A DNA stretch of 64,000 bases from CAZNVG01 sp964576475. Its GTDB lineage: Bacteria; Patescibacteriota; Saccharimonadia; Saccharimonadales; CAZNVG01. Under the pieces are notes generated by a model, which worked only from the letters and a program-made list of their open reading frames with translations, did not search any database and was not told the origin of the DNA. This document shows, in pieces, positions 51,851-60,076 of this stretch (positions within the stretch are counted from its first letter, which is position 1; every line of letters begins with the position of its first letter). The position numbers and the translations under genes were made by a program. Location of the stretch: positions 1 through 64,000 of the forward strand of contig CAZNVG010000003.1 in NCBI GenBank assembly GCA_964576475.1. Reading direction: 5' to 3'.

Positions 51851-53347
51851 TCGTGAACGATACTCATCGGCAATTTTTTTGCGGTTTAGTTTCAAAGTAT
51901 GAGTACGTTGCAATGAAGCAGGGTGGATATTATGGACTGCCCGAATACGGACACTACTAGGAAGTTTAGATAAAACGTACCGACGTACATTTTCAATGTC
52001 TGCTGAGTTTTTGGCACGAATGAGTAGGTGCAAGTCATCTCCCTCAGTAACCGCCACACTCTCTTCCACTCCTGGGTGAGAATCAGTGATATTTTCTATG
52101 TCCTCCAGGAATAACTTGTCTCCATTTGGAAAGATAATCATGTTCTTTGTCCGTCCGGTAAGCACTATATGTCCATCTGCATTTACAACGGCCTGATCTT
52201 CAGTATTGAACCAGGTTTCGGTCCTCGATTTAGGCCAATAGCCAACAAATATACTAGGGCCGCTTACGAGAACTTCGTTGTGAGCGTTTAGTTTTAATCG
52301 AACGTTATGAAGTGGCTTCCCGACGCTGCCAGCTGGCCGTTTCGGATCTGTTGATATACTAAGAATTGGAGATGTTTCACTTAGGCCATAGCCGATAAGC
52401 GTATTGTAGCCAAGACCTTGAAAGAAGTGGTCGATAGGCTGCTCAAGCGGCGCACCTCCAATAACGATAGTGTGTAAATATGGTCCAATGCCAGCATGAA
52501 CTTTTTTAAACAACAGTCGCCTCGTTCGAATCGGGAGATTGCGTGCACGGAGCACCATCAATGTAAAAATTGATCTTCTGCTAGGCGAAACTTTACGTAG
52601 AATTCCTGAACGCAACATGTGCAGCAAGCGTGGCACAGCAACAAGCATCGTTACTGAATACTGCTTCATCGTGTCCGTAAGCTTGGCTGCTGTAATTTCC
52701 GGAAGGTAGACAATTGACGCGCCAGCATGTAGCGGCATGAAGAGTCCGCACATTTGTTCGTATGCATGTGCGAGTGGTAGTACCGAGAGAAATACCTCTG
52801 AACTATCAACAGAGTATATTTTTTCAGCTGCAGCAAGATTAGCAAGAATGTTTTGTTGTGACAGCGTAACGCCTTTCGGTTCAGACCATGTTCCTGAAGT
52901 AAGGAGTATTTCGGCGATGGGCGGCTTCTTGCTGCGTGGCTGGATAAAACTACGTTCGGTTTTTCTCAGCAGCTGATGCGGCGTGGCGATAGGAGTATCA
53001 AGAGCGAGCCTATGTTGAGAGACTATTAGCCTCGGTTTTGTTTTTTTGATCATACTTCTCACAAGGTCCATGCTTGCCCTAGTATCGACTGGAACGACGA
53101 TAATATGTGCGAGTTGAGCTGCAAGAAATATGGGCACCCACGCAATACCAGGCACATCATAAAGTACTATTCTTTCACCCGGTTTGAGTCCTCTCTCTTG
53201 AAGCGAGGCAGCCACCATTCGTGTTTGCGAAACAAGCTGCGTGTAGGACAGTGATTTTGCAGTGTTTGCGTCGACTAAGGCGCGCTTGTTACCATGTCTT
53301 TCAAGTTGATCGATAAAGTCTGCAAATGTCTTCATGGTTTTACTCAT
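51833..53347 (-). CDS. Acyl-CoA/ACP ligase, FadD-like
   Basis: 504 residues. ILLTSGTWSEPKGVTLSQQN is the AMP-binding loop, GYGLSETSPI the adenylate motif, TEDQAVVNADGHIVLTGRTKN the hinge, and RTHTLKLNR carries the C-terminal catalytic Lys. It would activate a fatty acid for the Ole route or load the cluster's carrier protein. ATGA-coupled to the glycosyltransferase upstream; overlaps oleA tail-to-tail by 18 nt. Confidence 0.85.
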   Translation of the reverse strand: MSKTMKTFADFIDQLERHGNKRALVDANTAKSLSYTQLVSQTRMVAASLQERGLKPGERIVLYDVPGIAWVPIFLAAQLAHIIVVPVDTRASMDLVRSMIKKTKPRLIVSQHRLALDTPIATPHQLLRKTERSFIQPRSKKPPIAEILLTSGTWSEPKGVTLSQQNILANLAAAEKIYSVDSSEVFLSVLPLAHAYEQMCGLFMPLHAGASIVYLPEITAAKLTDTMKQYSVTMLVAVPRLLHMLRSGILRKVSPSRRSIFTLMVLRARNLPIRTRRLLFKKVHAGIGPYLHTIVIGGAPLEQPIDHFFQGLGYNTLIGYGLSETSPILSISTDPKRPAGSVGKPLHNVRLKLNAHNEVLVSGPSIFVGYWPKSRTETWFNTEDQAVVNADGHIVLTGRTKNMIIFPNGDKLFLEDIENITDSHPGVEESVAVTEGDDLHLLIRAKNSADIENVRRYVLSKLPSSVRIRAVHNIHPASLQRTHTLKLNRKKIADEYRSRLNGEQ

Positions 53348-54096
53348 CGAACGTCTACCGTTTTAGGTTTTAGCTTTCTGTCCCAATACCACAGCAATAT
53401 TCCGATATAGCCGAAGGCTTTTACCTTGCGAATTGAGCCATGGATAATTACATCGCGCGCAAAATGAGCTTGCTTTCGAGGAATTAGTCGACAGACACGT
53501 AAATGCAATTCGAGGTCTTCATCTACGGTATCAATGCTTGTTCTCGGAAAACCGCCGGCCTCAATATACAACTTGGCGTCTATCGCCATGTTGAGTCCGG
53601 CGATCATAAACATGGGGTATTTATGCTCAGGGCTTCTATGGAGATATCGCGGTGCTCTCTCAGAAATAATAATTAGTATCGGAATGATGATTCCATCCCA
53701 CCAGCGATAATTTTTCTCGTCTTTACGAGGCTTCAGTTTGCCACCGATAATACGTGCTCCTGCTTTGAAATGATTCTTTATCTGCGCCACCCAATCTGCT
53801 TGCGGCATGGCATCCGCGTCGGTACGCGCTATATGTGTGGCTCCATGCTTAATAGCGTAGCGGAATCCCGTATCGGCAGCGGCGCCGGTGCCTTTTTGTT
53901 TTTCCGATATCAGTACAGCGTGTAGTTTGGGGTGCGCTTTCAAAAAGTCCTTTACGATCCTAGGCGACCCATCAGTGCTGGCGTTATTGACGAGAACCAT
54001 GTTGAATGACATATCACTCTGGCGGGTAAGTGCAGTTAAGCAGGACTCTATGAGACGCTCTTCGTTATAAAATGGAATTACTACCCAAAGTTGCAT
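53344..54096 (-). CDS. GT2 family glycosyltransferase
   Basis: 250 residues. VVIPFYNEERLIESCLTAL, LVNNASTDGSPRIV, ARTDADAMPQADW (D-x-D) and DTVDEDLELHLR (E-D) give the inverting GT-A core. No membrane helix beyond a weak one near 140-155. It would add a sugar to a lipid or glycan; within this cluster, glycosylation of the lipid product is possible. Cotranscribed with the FadD-like gene. Confidence 0.85.
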   Translation of the reverse strand: MQLWVVIPFYNEERLIESCLTALTRQSDMSFNMVLVNNASTDGSPRIVKDFLKAHPKLHAVLISEKQKGTGAAADTGFRYAIKHGATHIARTDADAMPQADWVAQIKNHFKAGARIIGGKLKPRKDEKNYRWWDGIIIPILIIISERAPRYLHRSPEHKYPMFMIAGLNMAIDAKLYIEAGGFPRTSIDTVDEDLELHLRVCRLIPRKQAHFARDVIIHGSIRKVKAFGYIGILLWYWDRKLKPKTVDVR

Positions 54097-54118
54097 GATC
54101 TATCCTAAGCTTATACGT

Positions 54119-54574
54119 ATGAATGCGCTACTCTCTATAACAAAACAGAGCACGACCAATCCCTTTGCATGTTTGCGAAGTCGCGCGCTTCGCTCTATTG
54201 CGTCTGGTGAAACTAGTATATCGCATAGCGGCCATTGGTTGGTCGGCACAAGCGCAGATAATGTTAGCGGTGTTGATACAGAACAATTATCGTACCGACA
54301 TAAAAGTTTCGCTCGCTTTGTTGCAAGTGAGAGCGAATACGAGGTACTTGGAACTTTGTGGTCGACTAGCCAGCTTCCGGAAATATGGGCCTGGTCAATT
54401 AAGGAGGCCTGCTTTAAATGTGGGCAGGGTGGTTATGAGCCAAGTGATTTTACTATAGTGAGCGCACGTGACGATGTTGTGTTTGTTCAAAGTGGTTCTC
54501 AAAGCTTTCGCGTTGTGGTCAGCACGCTTATGTCTGGGTACACGCTTGCAATTGCGTTTGCCGTCTCTGGCTAG
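54119..54574 (+). CDS. Sfp-type 4'-phosphopantetheinyl transferase (short)
   Basis: 151 residues from ATG 54119; TAAGCT sits 7 nt upstream. SISHSGHWLVGTSAD, VSGVDTEQL and WAWSIKEACFKCG are the three Sfp/AcpS-superfamily motifs with Mg-binding Asp and Glu and the catalytic Lys. It moves phosphopantetheine from CoA to a carrier protein, most simply the ACP encoded 20 nt downstream. The N-terminal half of typical Sfp enzymes is reduced. Confidence 0.75.
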   Translation: MNALLSITKQSTTNPFACLRSRALRSIASGETSISHSGHWLVGTSADNVSGVDTEQLSYRHKSFARFVASESEYEVLGTLWSTSQLPEIWAWSIKEACFKCGQGGYEPSDFTIVSARDDVVFVQSGSQSFRVVVSTLMSGYTLAIAFAVSG

Positions 54575-54578
54575 ATAC

Positions 54579-54587
54579 TGACATAAT
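54579..54587 (+). promoter_or_regulatory. Extended -10 box, leaderless start of the ACP gene
   Basis: TG-A-CATAAT, 6 nt (GTCGCC), then ATG 54594. Confidence 0.6.
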
Positions 54588-54593
54588 GTCGCC

Positions 54594-54812
54594 ATGAATG
54601 AATCAGACTTACTACATACCCTGCGCGAGCTGTTCGATGTACCATCAGACATTAAGCCCGCAACGGATCTTCGCGAATATATCAAGGACTCAATTGATGT
54701 CGGCGAATTGGTGGCAACATTAAACGAGTCATATCAGCTTGATCTAAAGCTCATAGATTTTAAAGAAGTCTACACATATGCAGACCTGAAAGCTTTACTG
54801 GTGACATCATGA
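54594..54812 (+). CDS. Acyl carrier protein-like
   Basis: 72 residues. Helix I (ESDLLHTLRELFDV), then IKDSIDVGELVATLNESY, where Ser33 of DSIDVGE replaces DSLDxxE and is the predicted phosphopantetheine site, and a C-terminal helix. It is dedicated to this cluster by position: next to a phosphopantetheinyl transferase and overlapping the P450 start by 4 nt. A carrier-bound acyl substrate for the P450 is therefore likely, as in several secondary-metabolite systems. Confidence 0.8.
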   Translation: MNESDLLHTLRELFDVPSDIKPATDLREYIKDSIDVGELVATLNESYQLDLKLIDFKEVYTYADLKALLVTS

Positions 54813-56011
54813 AGCTATCTACTAGATATCACGAAACCATGGTGTACGTGGCCAACCGTCCGTTACAATTTGCTATCGCAAGACTAATGCGCTTCTCCGC
54901 TTCTACGTATTTGCCCTTCGTAAAAACGTACTTCATCAATGATCCGATTCTCGGCAAAGCAGTCTTAAAGGACACTGATAACTTTAGCTCTAGCCATACA
55001 GGAAGTATCGGCGAGCTAACATCGCACATAATGGGTAAGACATCGAAGGCATTGTTCAATATGAAAGGCGATGAGCATCATGAACTTAAATTTAAATTGC
55101 TTGATATTTTTCAGCCTGAATATATCGACCAGATGGTGGCAGAGGCGCTGGGGTATGAGGTAGATGAGCTACAAAAGCGCATCAAGAAAGGCGAGACGGT
55201 TGATCTATGTGTATTTATTAAACGATGCACAAGTCGTGTGACCTGTCACATGCTAGGTATCCGTAGCGATGATGCAGACTTTGACGAAATGTTGCTGCAT
55301 GTCGCCAAACTTAGCGACGATCTGACATCGATGATTAGTATCTCGTCCAGCAATCTGTCACAAAAGCAGATCAAACGAGGCAAGGCTATCTATAAAGAAT
55401 TCTGTAAGGTAATCAAGAAATATTATGATCTTGATGATTATCCTGATTCATGTGTAATTGCAAAATTAAAACAGCGTGGGTTTGATTTCAATGAAGCTAA
55501 GGCACTGCTGGTCACGCTCATTATGGCTGGCACCGAGACTGTGTCTTCAGCGCTGCCAAGAATCATCAATATTTTCATAGAAGAAGATTTGTGGCCGACA
55601 CTTAAAAAGCGCCCCAAGAAACTAGAAGACGCGATTAACGAGGGCTTACGATTCACGTCGCCATCACCATTGGCGGTACACAGTGTAGTGAAAGATAACA
55701 CGACAATGGGACGACGCTTTAAAGGCGATCGACGCGCATTGATAGTACTTATCAATATTCTTCGTGATAATAGATTTTATCCCAACGCGTATACGATAGA
55801 TATCGATCGAGTGCAGAACCCAGAATACAGATACTTTTGGTTTGGAGCGGGTCCGCATTTTTGTCTCGGCTCAGAATTGGCAAAGAAAGAACTTCGCACA
55901 ATAATTGGCATGTTGCTAAAAATAAAAGGCCAGCCCGTTGTGGTGAAGAGACGGTATGCACGAGGCACAAGTTTCCCGGGTTACAAAGAACTCAGTGTCA
56001 GATTTTCTTAA
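54809..56011 (+). CDS. Cytochrome P450
   Basis: 400 residues. AGTETVSSALPR (I-helix, near 240), EGLRFTSP (E-x-x-R) and FWFGAGPHFCLGSELAKKEL with the heme Cys near 352 are all intact. A soluble bacterial-class enzyme that would hydroxylate, or otherwise oxidise, an acyl chain, plausibly ACP-bound. No ferredoxin or ferredoxin reductase is in the window, so its electron donor is unknown. ATGA-coupled to the ACP gene; overlaps oleB tail-to-tail by 14 nt. Confidence 0.92.
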   Translation: MKLSTRYHETMVYVANRPLQFAIARLMRFSASTYLPFVKTYFINDPILGKAVLKDTDNFSSSHTGSIGELTSHIMGKTSKALFNMKGDEHHELKFKLLDIFQPEYIDQMVAEALGYEVDELQKRIKKGETVDLCVFIKRCTSRVTCHMLGIRSDDADFDEMLLHVAKLSDDLTSMISISSSNLSQKQIKRGKAIYKEFCKVIKKYYDLDDYPDSCVIAKLKQRGFDFNEAKALLVTLIMAGTETVSSALPRIINIFIEEDLWPTLKKRPKKLEDAINEGLRFTSPSPLAVHSVVKDNTTMGRRFKGDRRALIVLINILRDNRFYPNAYTIDIDRVQNPEYRYFWFGAGPHFCLGSELAKKELRTIIGMLLKIKGQPVVVKRRYARGTSFPGYKELSVRFS

Positions 56012-56879
56012 GCCATCGATCCATACGATCGATAATAGCTTGAGGGTTGTCCTCTTGTAGGAAGTGGCCGGCATGAGGAATGACCGCAGAGGTTGCGTTA
56101 GGAATTTTTGAAGCAGCAGACAGAAATTTTTTGACCTGGAAAATAGGATCGTGGTCACTAACGAGGAGTAGTTTAGGGCATGTTGACTCTAAAAGGTACC
56201 GATCAATTGTCTGCTGTATGTCCAGTTGTTCTTTCGTTGGTTTTTTACTTGGAATCTGGGTAGGTAGTACCCACACCGCTAAACGATGCTCAGGTTTACG
56301 ATGGGGATAGTTATAGGCTGCACGAATGGCACGGCTGGGTCGGGTTCTGAATCCAAAGGCAAATGCCACTTTGCGAAAAAGATCGAGTCGTATTGATAAG
56401 AACTTCGCGGTAGTACTTTTTAGAAAGCGACGACCCGGCTGGTTGATTAAGGTGAGTCCAGGTAAGTATGTATTCATCAGTACGATCCCTTTAGTGGCGG
56501 TCTTAAAGTGACTGGCGAGAAGGGTGCAAATTGGCCCGCCCCAGTCTTGTCCAACAAAGACTAGATCAGAAAGATTTAACGATGTTAGTAATAAGGCGAC
56601 ATTAGAAACCTGAGTAGTGACTTGGTAGGCTTCTGGATCAGTTGGTTTGTCAGATAATCCATAGCCGATAAGATCGACTGCGATTACACGATGTGTTTTA
56701 CGGTATTTTACTAGGAGATGTCGATAAAGGTATGACCAGGTTGGGTTACCGTGTATGAATACGATTGTGGTTTGCGAGCGTGGACCATCATCTATATAGC
56801 GCAACACTCCATTGGTAGTTTGAAAACTTTTATAGGCAAAGCGCCTCTGAAATCTCGTGCTTTCTGATAGTTGTGCCAT
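55998..56879 (-). CDS. oleB: OleB-like alpha/beta hydrolase (haloalkane dehalogenase type)
   Basis: 293 residues. FIHGNPTWSYLYRHLL is the oxyanion loop, VGQDWGG holds the nucleophile Asp112, DLIGYGLSDKP follows strand 4, and HAGHFLQED the catalytic His272. These are hallmarks of the haloalkane dehalogenase subfamily, to which OleB belongs; OleB decarboxylates a beta-lactone to the olefin. Beside oleC and oleD this reading is much stronger than a dehalogenase. Divergent from oleC, 16 nt apart. Confidence 0.8.
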   Translation of the reverse strand: MAQLSESTRFQRRFAYKSFQTTNGVLRYIDDGPRSQTTIVFIHGNPTWSYLYRHLLVKYRKTHRVIAVDLIGYGLSDKPTDPEAYQVTTQVSNVALLLTSLNLSDLVFVGQDWGGPICTLLASHFKTATKGIVLMNTYLPGLTLINQPGRRFLKSTTAKFLSIRLDLFRKVAFAFGFRTRPSRAIRAAYNYPHRKPEHRLAVWVLPTQIPSKKPTKEQLDIQQTIDRYLLESTCPKLLLVSDHDPIFQVKKFLSAASKIPNATSAVIPHAGHFLQEDNPQAIIDRMDRWLKKI

Positions 56880-56895
56880 ACTATTTCACAGTATC

Positions 56896-58401
56896 ATGCC
56901 ATCAAGTCCACTCATCAAACTATTGGAACAACACCAGAGCCTAGAACGCCTCGCGGTGCGTGAAGTTGCAGGTAAGTCCATCTCGTACAAACACCTCTAT
57001 CAGCGCGCCCGTGCATTTTCTGCAGGACTAGTTGCCAATGGTTTCAAAACTAACGATCGAGTTTTATTGTTAGTTAAGCCTGGGGTTGATGCCACAGTTG
57101 CAGTTATCGGCGTGCTTCTGTCTGGAGGGTGTGTAGTAGTTGCGGATCCGGGGACAGGCAGAGAACTATTCGCTCGCCGTGTGCAGGCAGCACGTCCGCA
57201 ATGGACAATAATCGATAGTCGGCTTGCATATTTGGCAAAAAAACCGAGCCTACTCGCACTGTCTCGGAGACTCGATGCAACAATCCCAGATATCGTCATG
57301 AAAGACCTGCCGAAATGTATATATTCGGGCAAAGCTCCAAAAGGTTCGCTAAGTAGGCATGCAATTGAGAACCAAGGAGTTGTGTATGAGGCATGTAAAA
57401 TTTCGCCAGCAAATATTGGGTTGATTGTCTTCACTTCAGGAACAACATCCGAACCAAAAGGCGTGCAGCTCACACACAAGAATATCGCTGCAAGTCTAGA
57501 GCTTGTTAAGAAGATGCTTATTAGTGATAGCCCGACACTGTATACAAATCAGCCGTATTTTTTGCTACTTGGGATCGGAGTAGGAGCAAGCGTTATTATT
57601 AATGCCAAACCCTTCACGCCAAAACGATTTTTAGCCGACAGCAAAGCCTATAGTCCGAACGTGATCTTTGGGCCGCCTGGAGAGTTTTTGCCACTCATTG
57701 AGTACTGCAAGAAGACAAAACAGCGATTCCCGAGTTCATACCTTCAGGTTCTATTCGGGTCCGCGCCGATCACGAAAGCCTTCTTAAAGAACTTCTACTC
57801 GATTGCAAATAAATCGCTAACGACAACATGCATGTATGGTATGACCGAGGCGATTCCTATTGCTGTTGTTGATGGTAGAGAGAAAATCCAAAACACTGAG
57901 GAAGGAGATTTTCTTGGCGAATTAGTCTCTGGGATTAAAGCTACGCTCGGAAAGGACGGTGAGCTGTTTGTGCAAGGACCGAATGTAATGAAGAGCTATA
58001 TCGGACAGCCGCCACGCAGCTTTATCGCTACAGGCGATATTGTTTCGCGACAAGGCAACAGGCTGTTTTTGCTCAGTCGCAAAAAAGACATGATTCTGAG
58101 GCGCTCGTATAATATTTATCCTGGCTTATATGAAACGACAATTGGTCGTATTCCCGGCGTAATAGACTGTGCGCTCATAGGTGTCTTTAGTGAAGAGCTG
58201 CAAGATGAGCAGATTATTTTGGTTGTCGAAACTGCGCAAGGCAGCAATTTAGACGAGAGAACACTGCGTAGAAAATTGATCGCCGGACCGTACAGCATTG
58301 ATGCTCAGGCGTTGCCGGATCGAATTGTGTTCCGAAAACTGCCGCGATCTGGTCGTCAGTCGAAAATCGACAAACAACGTTTGAGGAATGAAGAGAAATG
58401 A
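56896..58401 (+). CDS. oleC: OleC-like AMP-dependent beta-lactone synthetase
   Basis: 501 residues from ATG 56896. IVFTSGTTSEPKGVQLTH, FGPPGEFLPLIEYCKK, CMYGMTEAIPIAVVDG and GDIVSRQGNRLFLLSRKKDMI are the adenylate-forming motifs, and RQSKIDKQ provides a C-terminal Lys. OleC adenylates the beta-hydroxy acid from OleD and closes the beta-lactone. The TEAIP-type motif and the neighbour oleD support OleC over an ordinary acyl-CoA ligase. ATGA overlap with oleD. Confidence 0.8.
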   Translation: MPSSPLIKLLEQHQSLERLAVREVAGKSISYKHLYQRARAFSAGLVANGFKTNDRVLLLVKPGVDATVAVIGVLLSGGCVVVADPGTGRELFARRVQAARPQWTIIDSRLAYLAKKPSLLALSRRLDATIPDIVMKDLPKCIYSGKAPKGSLSRHAIENQGVVYEACKISPANIGLIVFTSGTTSEPKGVQLTHKNIAASLELVKKMLISDSPTLYTNQPYFLLLGIGVGASVIINAKPFTPKRFLADSKAYSPNVIFGPPGEFLPLIEYCKKTKQRFPSSYLQVLFGSAPITKAFLKNFYSIANKSLTTTCMYGMTEAIPIAVVDGREKIQNTEEGDFLGELVSGIKATLGKDGELFVQGPNVMKSYIGQPPRSFIATGDIVSRQGNRLFLLSRKKDMILRRSYNIYPGLYETTIGRIPGVIDCALIGVFSEELQDEQIILVVETAQGSNLDERTLRRKLIAGPYSIDAQALPDRIVFRKLPRSGRQSKIDKQRLRNEEK

Positions 58402-59429
58402 AGCGAGCGATTGTAACAGGAGCCTCAGGTTTCATTGGTGGGCATATTGCACGGTCATTCGTTAAAAGTGGTTATGAAGTATGGGGGTTGAGTCGGAGGT
58501 CATTGCCTAAGACTACACATCTACACGACGTGCATTGGGATATGACTAAACCAGAGTTAATAGAATCGCTTCCTTCGGGCGCGGTATTCATTCACTCAGC
58601 AGCACTAGCTGACCTCGATGCGCAGATAAATGCAGCTGAAGCGTCAAATTATCGGGGCACCCAACATGCTTATCAACTGGCGGTAGATGCAGGGGCTTCG
58701 CATTTTGTGTTTATTAGTAGCGCAAGCGTGTATAGATCAGATACAAGTAAACATCGAGTAAGCGAAGATTTTGAGCTAAACACAAAGACAGGAAATCCTT
58801 ACGCTCGAACAAAAGTCATGGCCGAGCAATGGCTGAGAAAACAAACAGAAATTCCTGTAACTATTTTGCGGCCACATGTTGTTTATGGACCGGGTGACAC
58901 GAGCGTGCTTAAAGAACTTGAAAATCGAGTGCGTGCTGGCAGGATACTATTGCCTGTTAATGGCGCGCACGAGATATCTGTTACTCACGTGGGTAATCTT
59001 GTAGAGTCTGTGAGATTTGTTAGCCAAAATAAAAAGGGGTTGTATCCAAGAGTATTCAATATTGCCGATGAACCTGTCGTAGACTCAGTGCGCTTCATTG
59101 CGCACTACCTGGCTTGTGCGCATGAGCATATTAGGATTGTTCGCTTGCCGCTCAAGCCGACGCTATTTCTCGCCGCAGTACTCGAAAAACTCGCCTTAGC
59201 TACGCGCACCAAACCTTATGTTACGCGTGATATTGTCCGTCAACTAAATCACGATTCGTCGATAGATATTTCCGCTATTTCTCGCGCCGGGTATACGCAA
59301 AAATATACACTTGAGCAAGGACTCGCTGATACGAAAAAATGGATGTCGAGCTTTGATAGCGCAAATGACTTTAGACGATCTGTTACGAACGATGTTTGGC
59401 CGGGATCTTACGGTGATTTTGTGTATTAG
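58398..59429 (+). CDS. oleD: OleD-like NAD(P)-dependent 3-beta-HSD-family reductase
   Basis: 343 residues. VTGASGFIGGHIARSF is the dinucleotide site; FISSASVYRSD, then NPYARTKVMAEQWL gives the Tyr-x-x-x-Lys pair (near 135/139); ILRPHVVYGPGD and a long C-terminal lid follow. OleD reduces the beta-keto acid made by OleA to a beta-hydroxy acid. It is translationally coupled to oleC. Overlap with the DedA gene on the other strand is 47 nt. Confidence 0.8.
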   Translation: MKRAIVTGASGFIGGHIARSFVKSGYEVWGLSRRSLPKTTHLHDVHWDMTKPELIESLPSGAVFIHSAALADLDAQINAAEASNYRGTQHAYQLAVDAGASHFVFISSASVYRSDTSKHRVSEDFELNTKTGNPYARTKVMAEQWLRKQTEIPVTILRPHVVYGPGDTSVLKELENRVRAGRILLPVNGAHEISVTHVGNLVESVRFVSQNKKGLYPRVFNIADEPVVDSVRFIAHYLACAHEHIRIVRLPLKPTLFLAAVLEKLALATRTKPYVTRDIVRQLNHDSSIDISAISRAGYTQKYTLEQGLADTKKWMSSFDSANDFRRSVTNDVWPGSYGDFVY

Positions 59430-60024
59430 CTTCGTTTTGCGAAGAGACGATATGTCGAAATAATAGACTTGTCAGTATAAATAGTGCCAGTAGTACCGAT
59501 GCTGTAGAGATGCTGCGGATTGCTTTTTCGGCTGCGCCGATCGCCGCGCCAAATTCGTATCCAATTATAAATAATATAAGGGCCTTACCGATCGCAGTCG
59601 GAACGCTAATTCCAACGAAGCGACGGAGCGTCATTCTTGTATAACCGGCAAGCAAAATTGCAGAAACCGCCAATCCGTCAGTAAGCTTTGCAATCACAAT
59701 TGCTTTCGTACCATGCTTTTTATAGAGCACTTCAAATTTATCAAGCATGCGCGATTGTAGCCCTACCAGTTTGCCTAGCCACGTTGGACGCAACTTCTGG
59801 GCGTGTCTTCCGATATAGAAGTAGCCTATATCACTTACTATGTCCCCGAGAATCATGACGCAAAGTGCGATTACGAAGTGCAGCTGCCCAACTCTTGCAA
59901 TAAAACCTGCCACCATCGTGATAACAGATCCCTCGAGAATATTTAATCCAAATAGTACGAGGTATTGCAGTACGATAGGCAGCGTCGAGAGGTATGTCTG
60001 GAGCGACTGTGAATCGATACTCAT
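59383..60024 (-). CDS. DedA-family membrane protein
   Basis: 213 residues with five or so hydrophobic segments. GLNILEGSVITMVAGFIARVG, ILGDIVSDIGYFYIGRHAQ and the F-x-x-x-[KR]-x-G-x-x-[AT] pattern near KHGTKAIVIAKLTDG, plus AGYTRMTLRRFVGI, are DedA hallmarks. DedA proteins help recycle polyprenyl-phosphate or move lipids across the membrane. Its tail overlaps oleD. A palindromic AGTATACT at 60041-60048 may serve it and the patatin gene. Confidence 0.82.
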   Translation of the reverse strand: MSIDSQSLQTYLSTLPIVLQYLVLFGLNILEGSVITMVAGFIARVGQLHFVIALCVMILGDIVSDIGYFYIGRHAQKLRPTWLGKLVGLQSRMLDKFEVLYKKHGTKAIVIAKLTDGLAVSAILLAGYTRMTLRRFVGISVPTAIGKALILFIIGYEFGAAIGAAEKAIRSISTASVLLALFILTSLLFRHIVSSQNEANTQNHRKIPAKHRS

Positions 60025-60076
60025 ATGCTTCGAATTCTACAGTATACTAAGGGGCGATACGTGAACTTTTTAAATT

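Noticed and set aside
55998..56879. Haloalkane dehalogenase as the function of the alpha/beta hydrolase
   Set aside because: Motifs fit, but the oleC/oleD neighbours make OleB the better call; kept only as the alternative.
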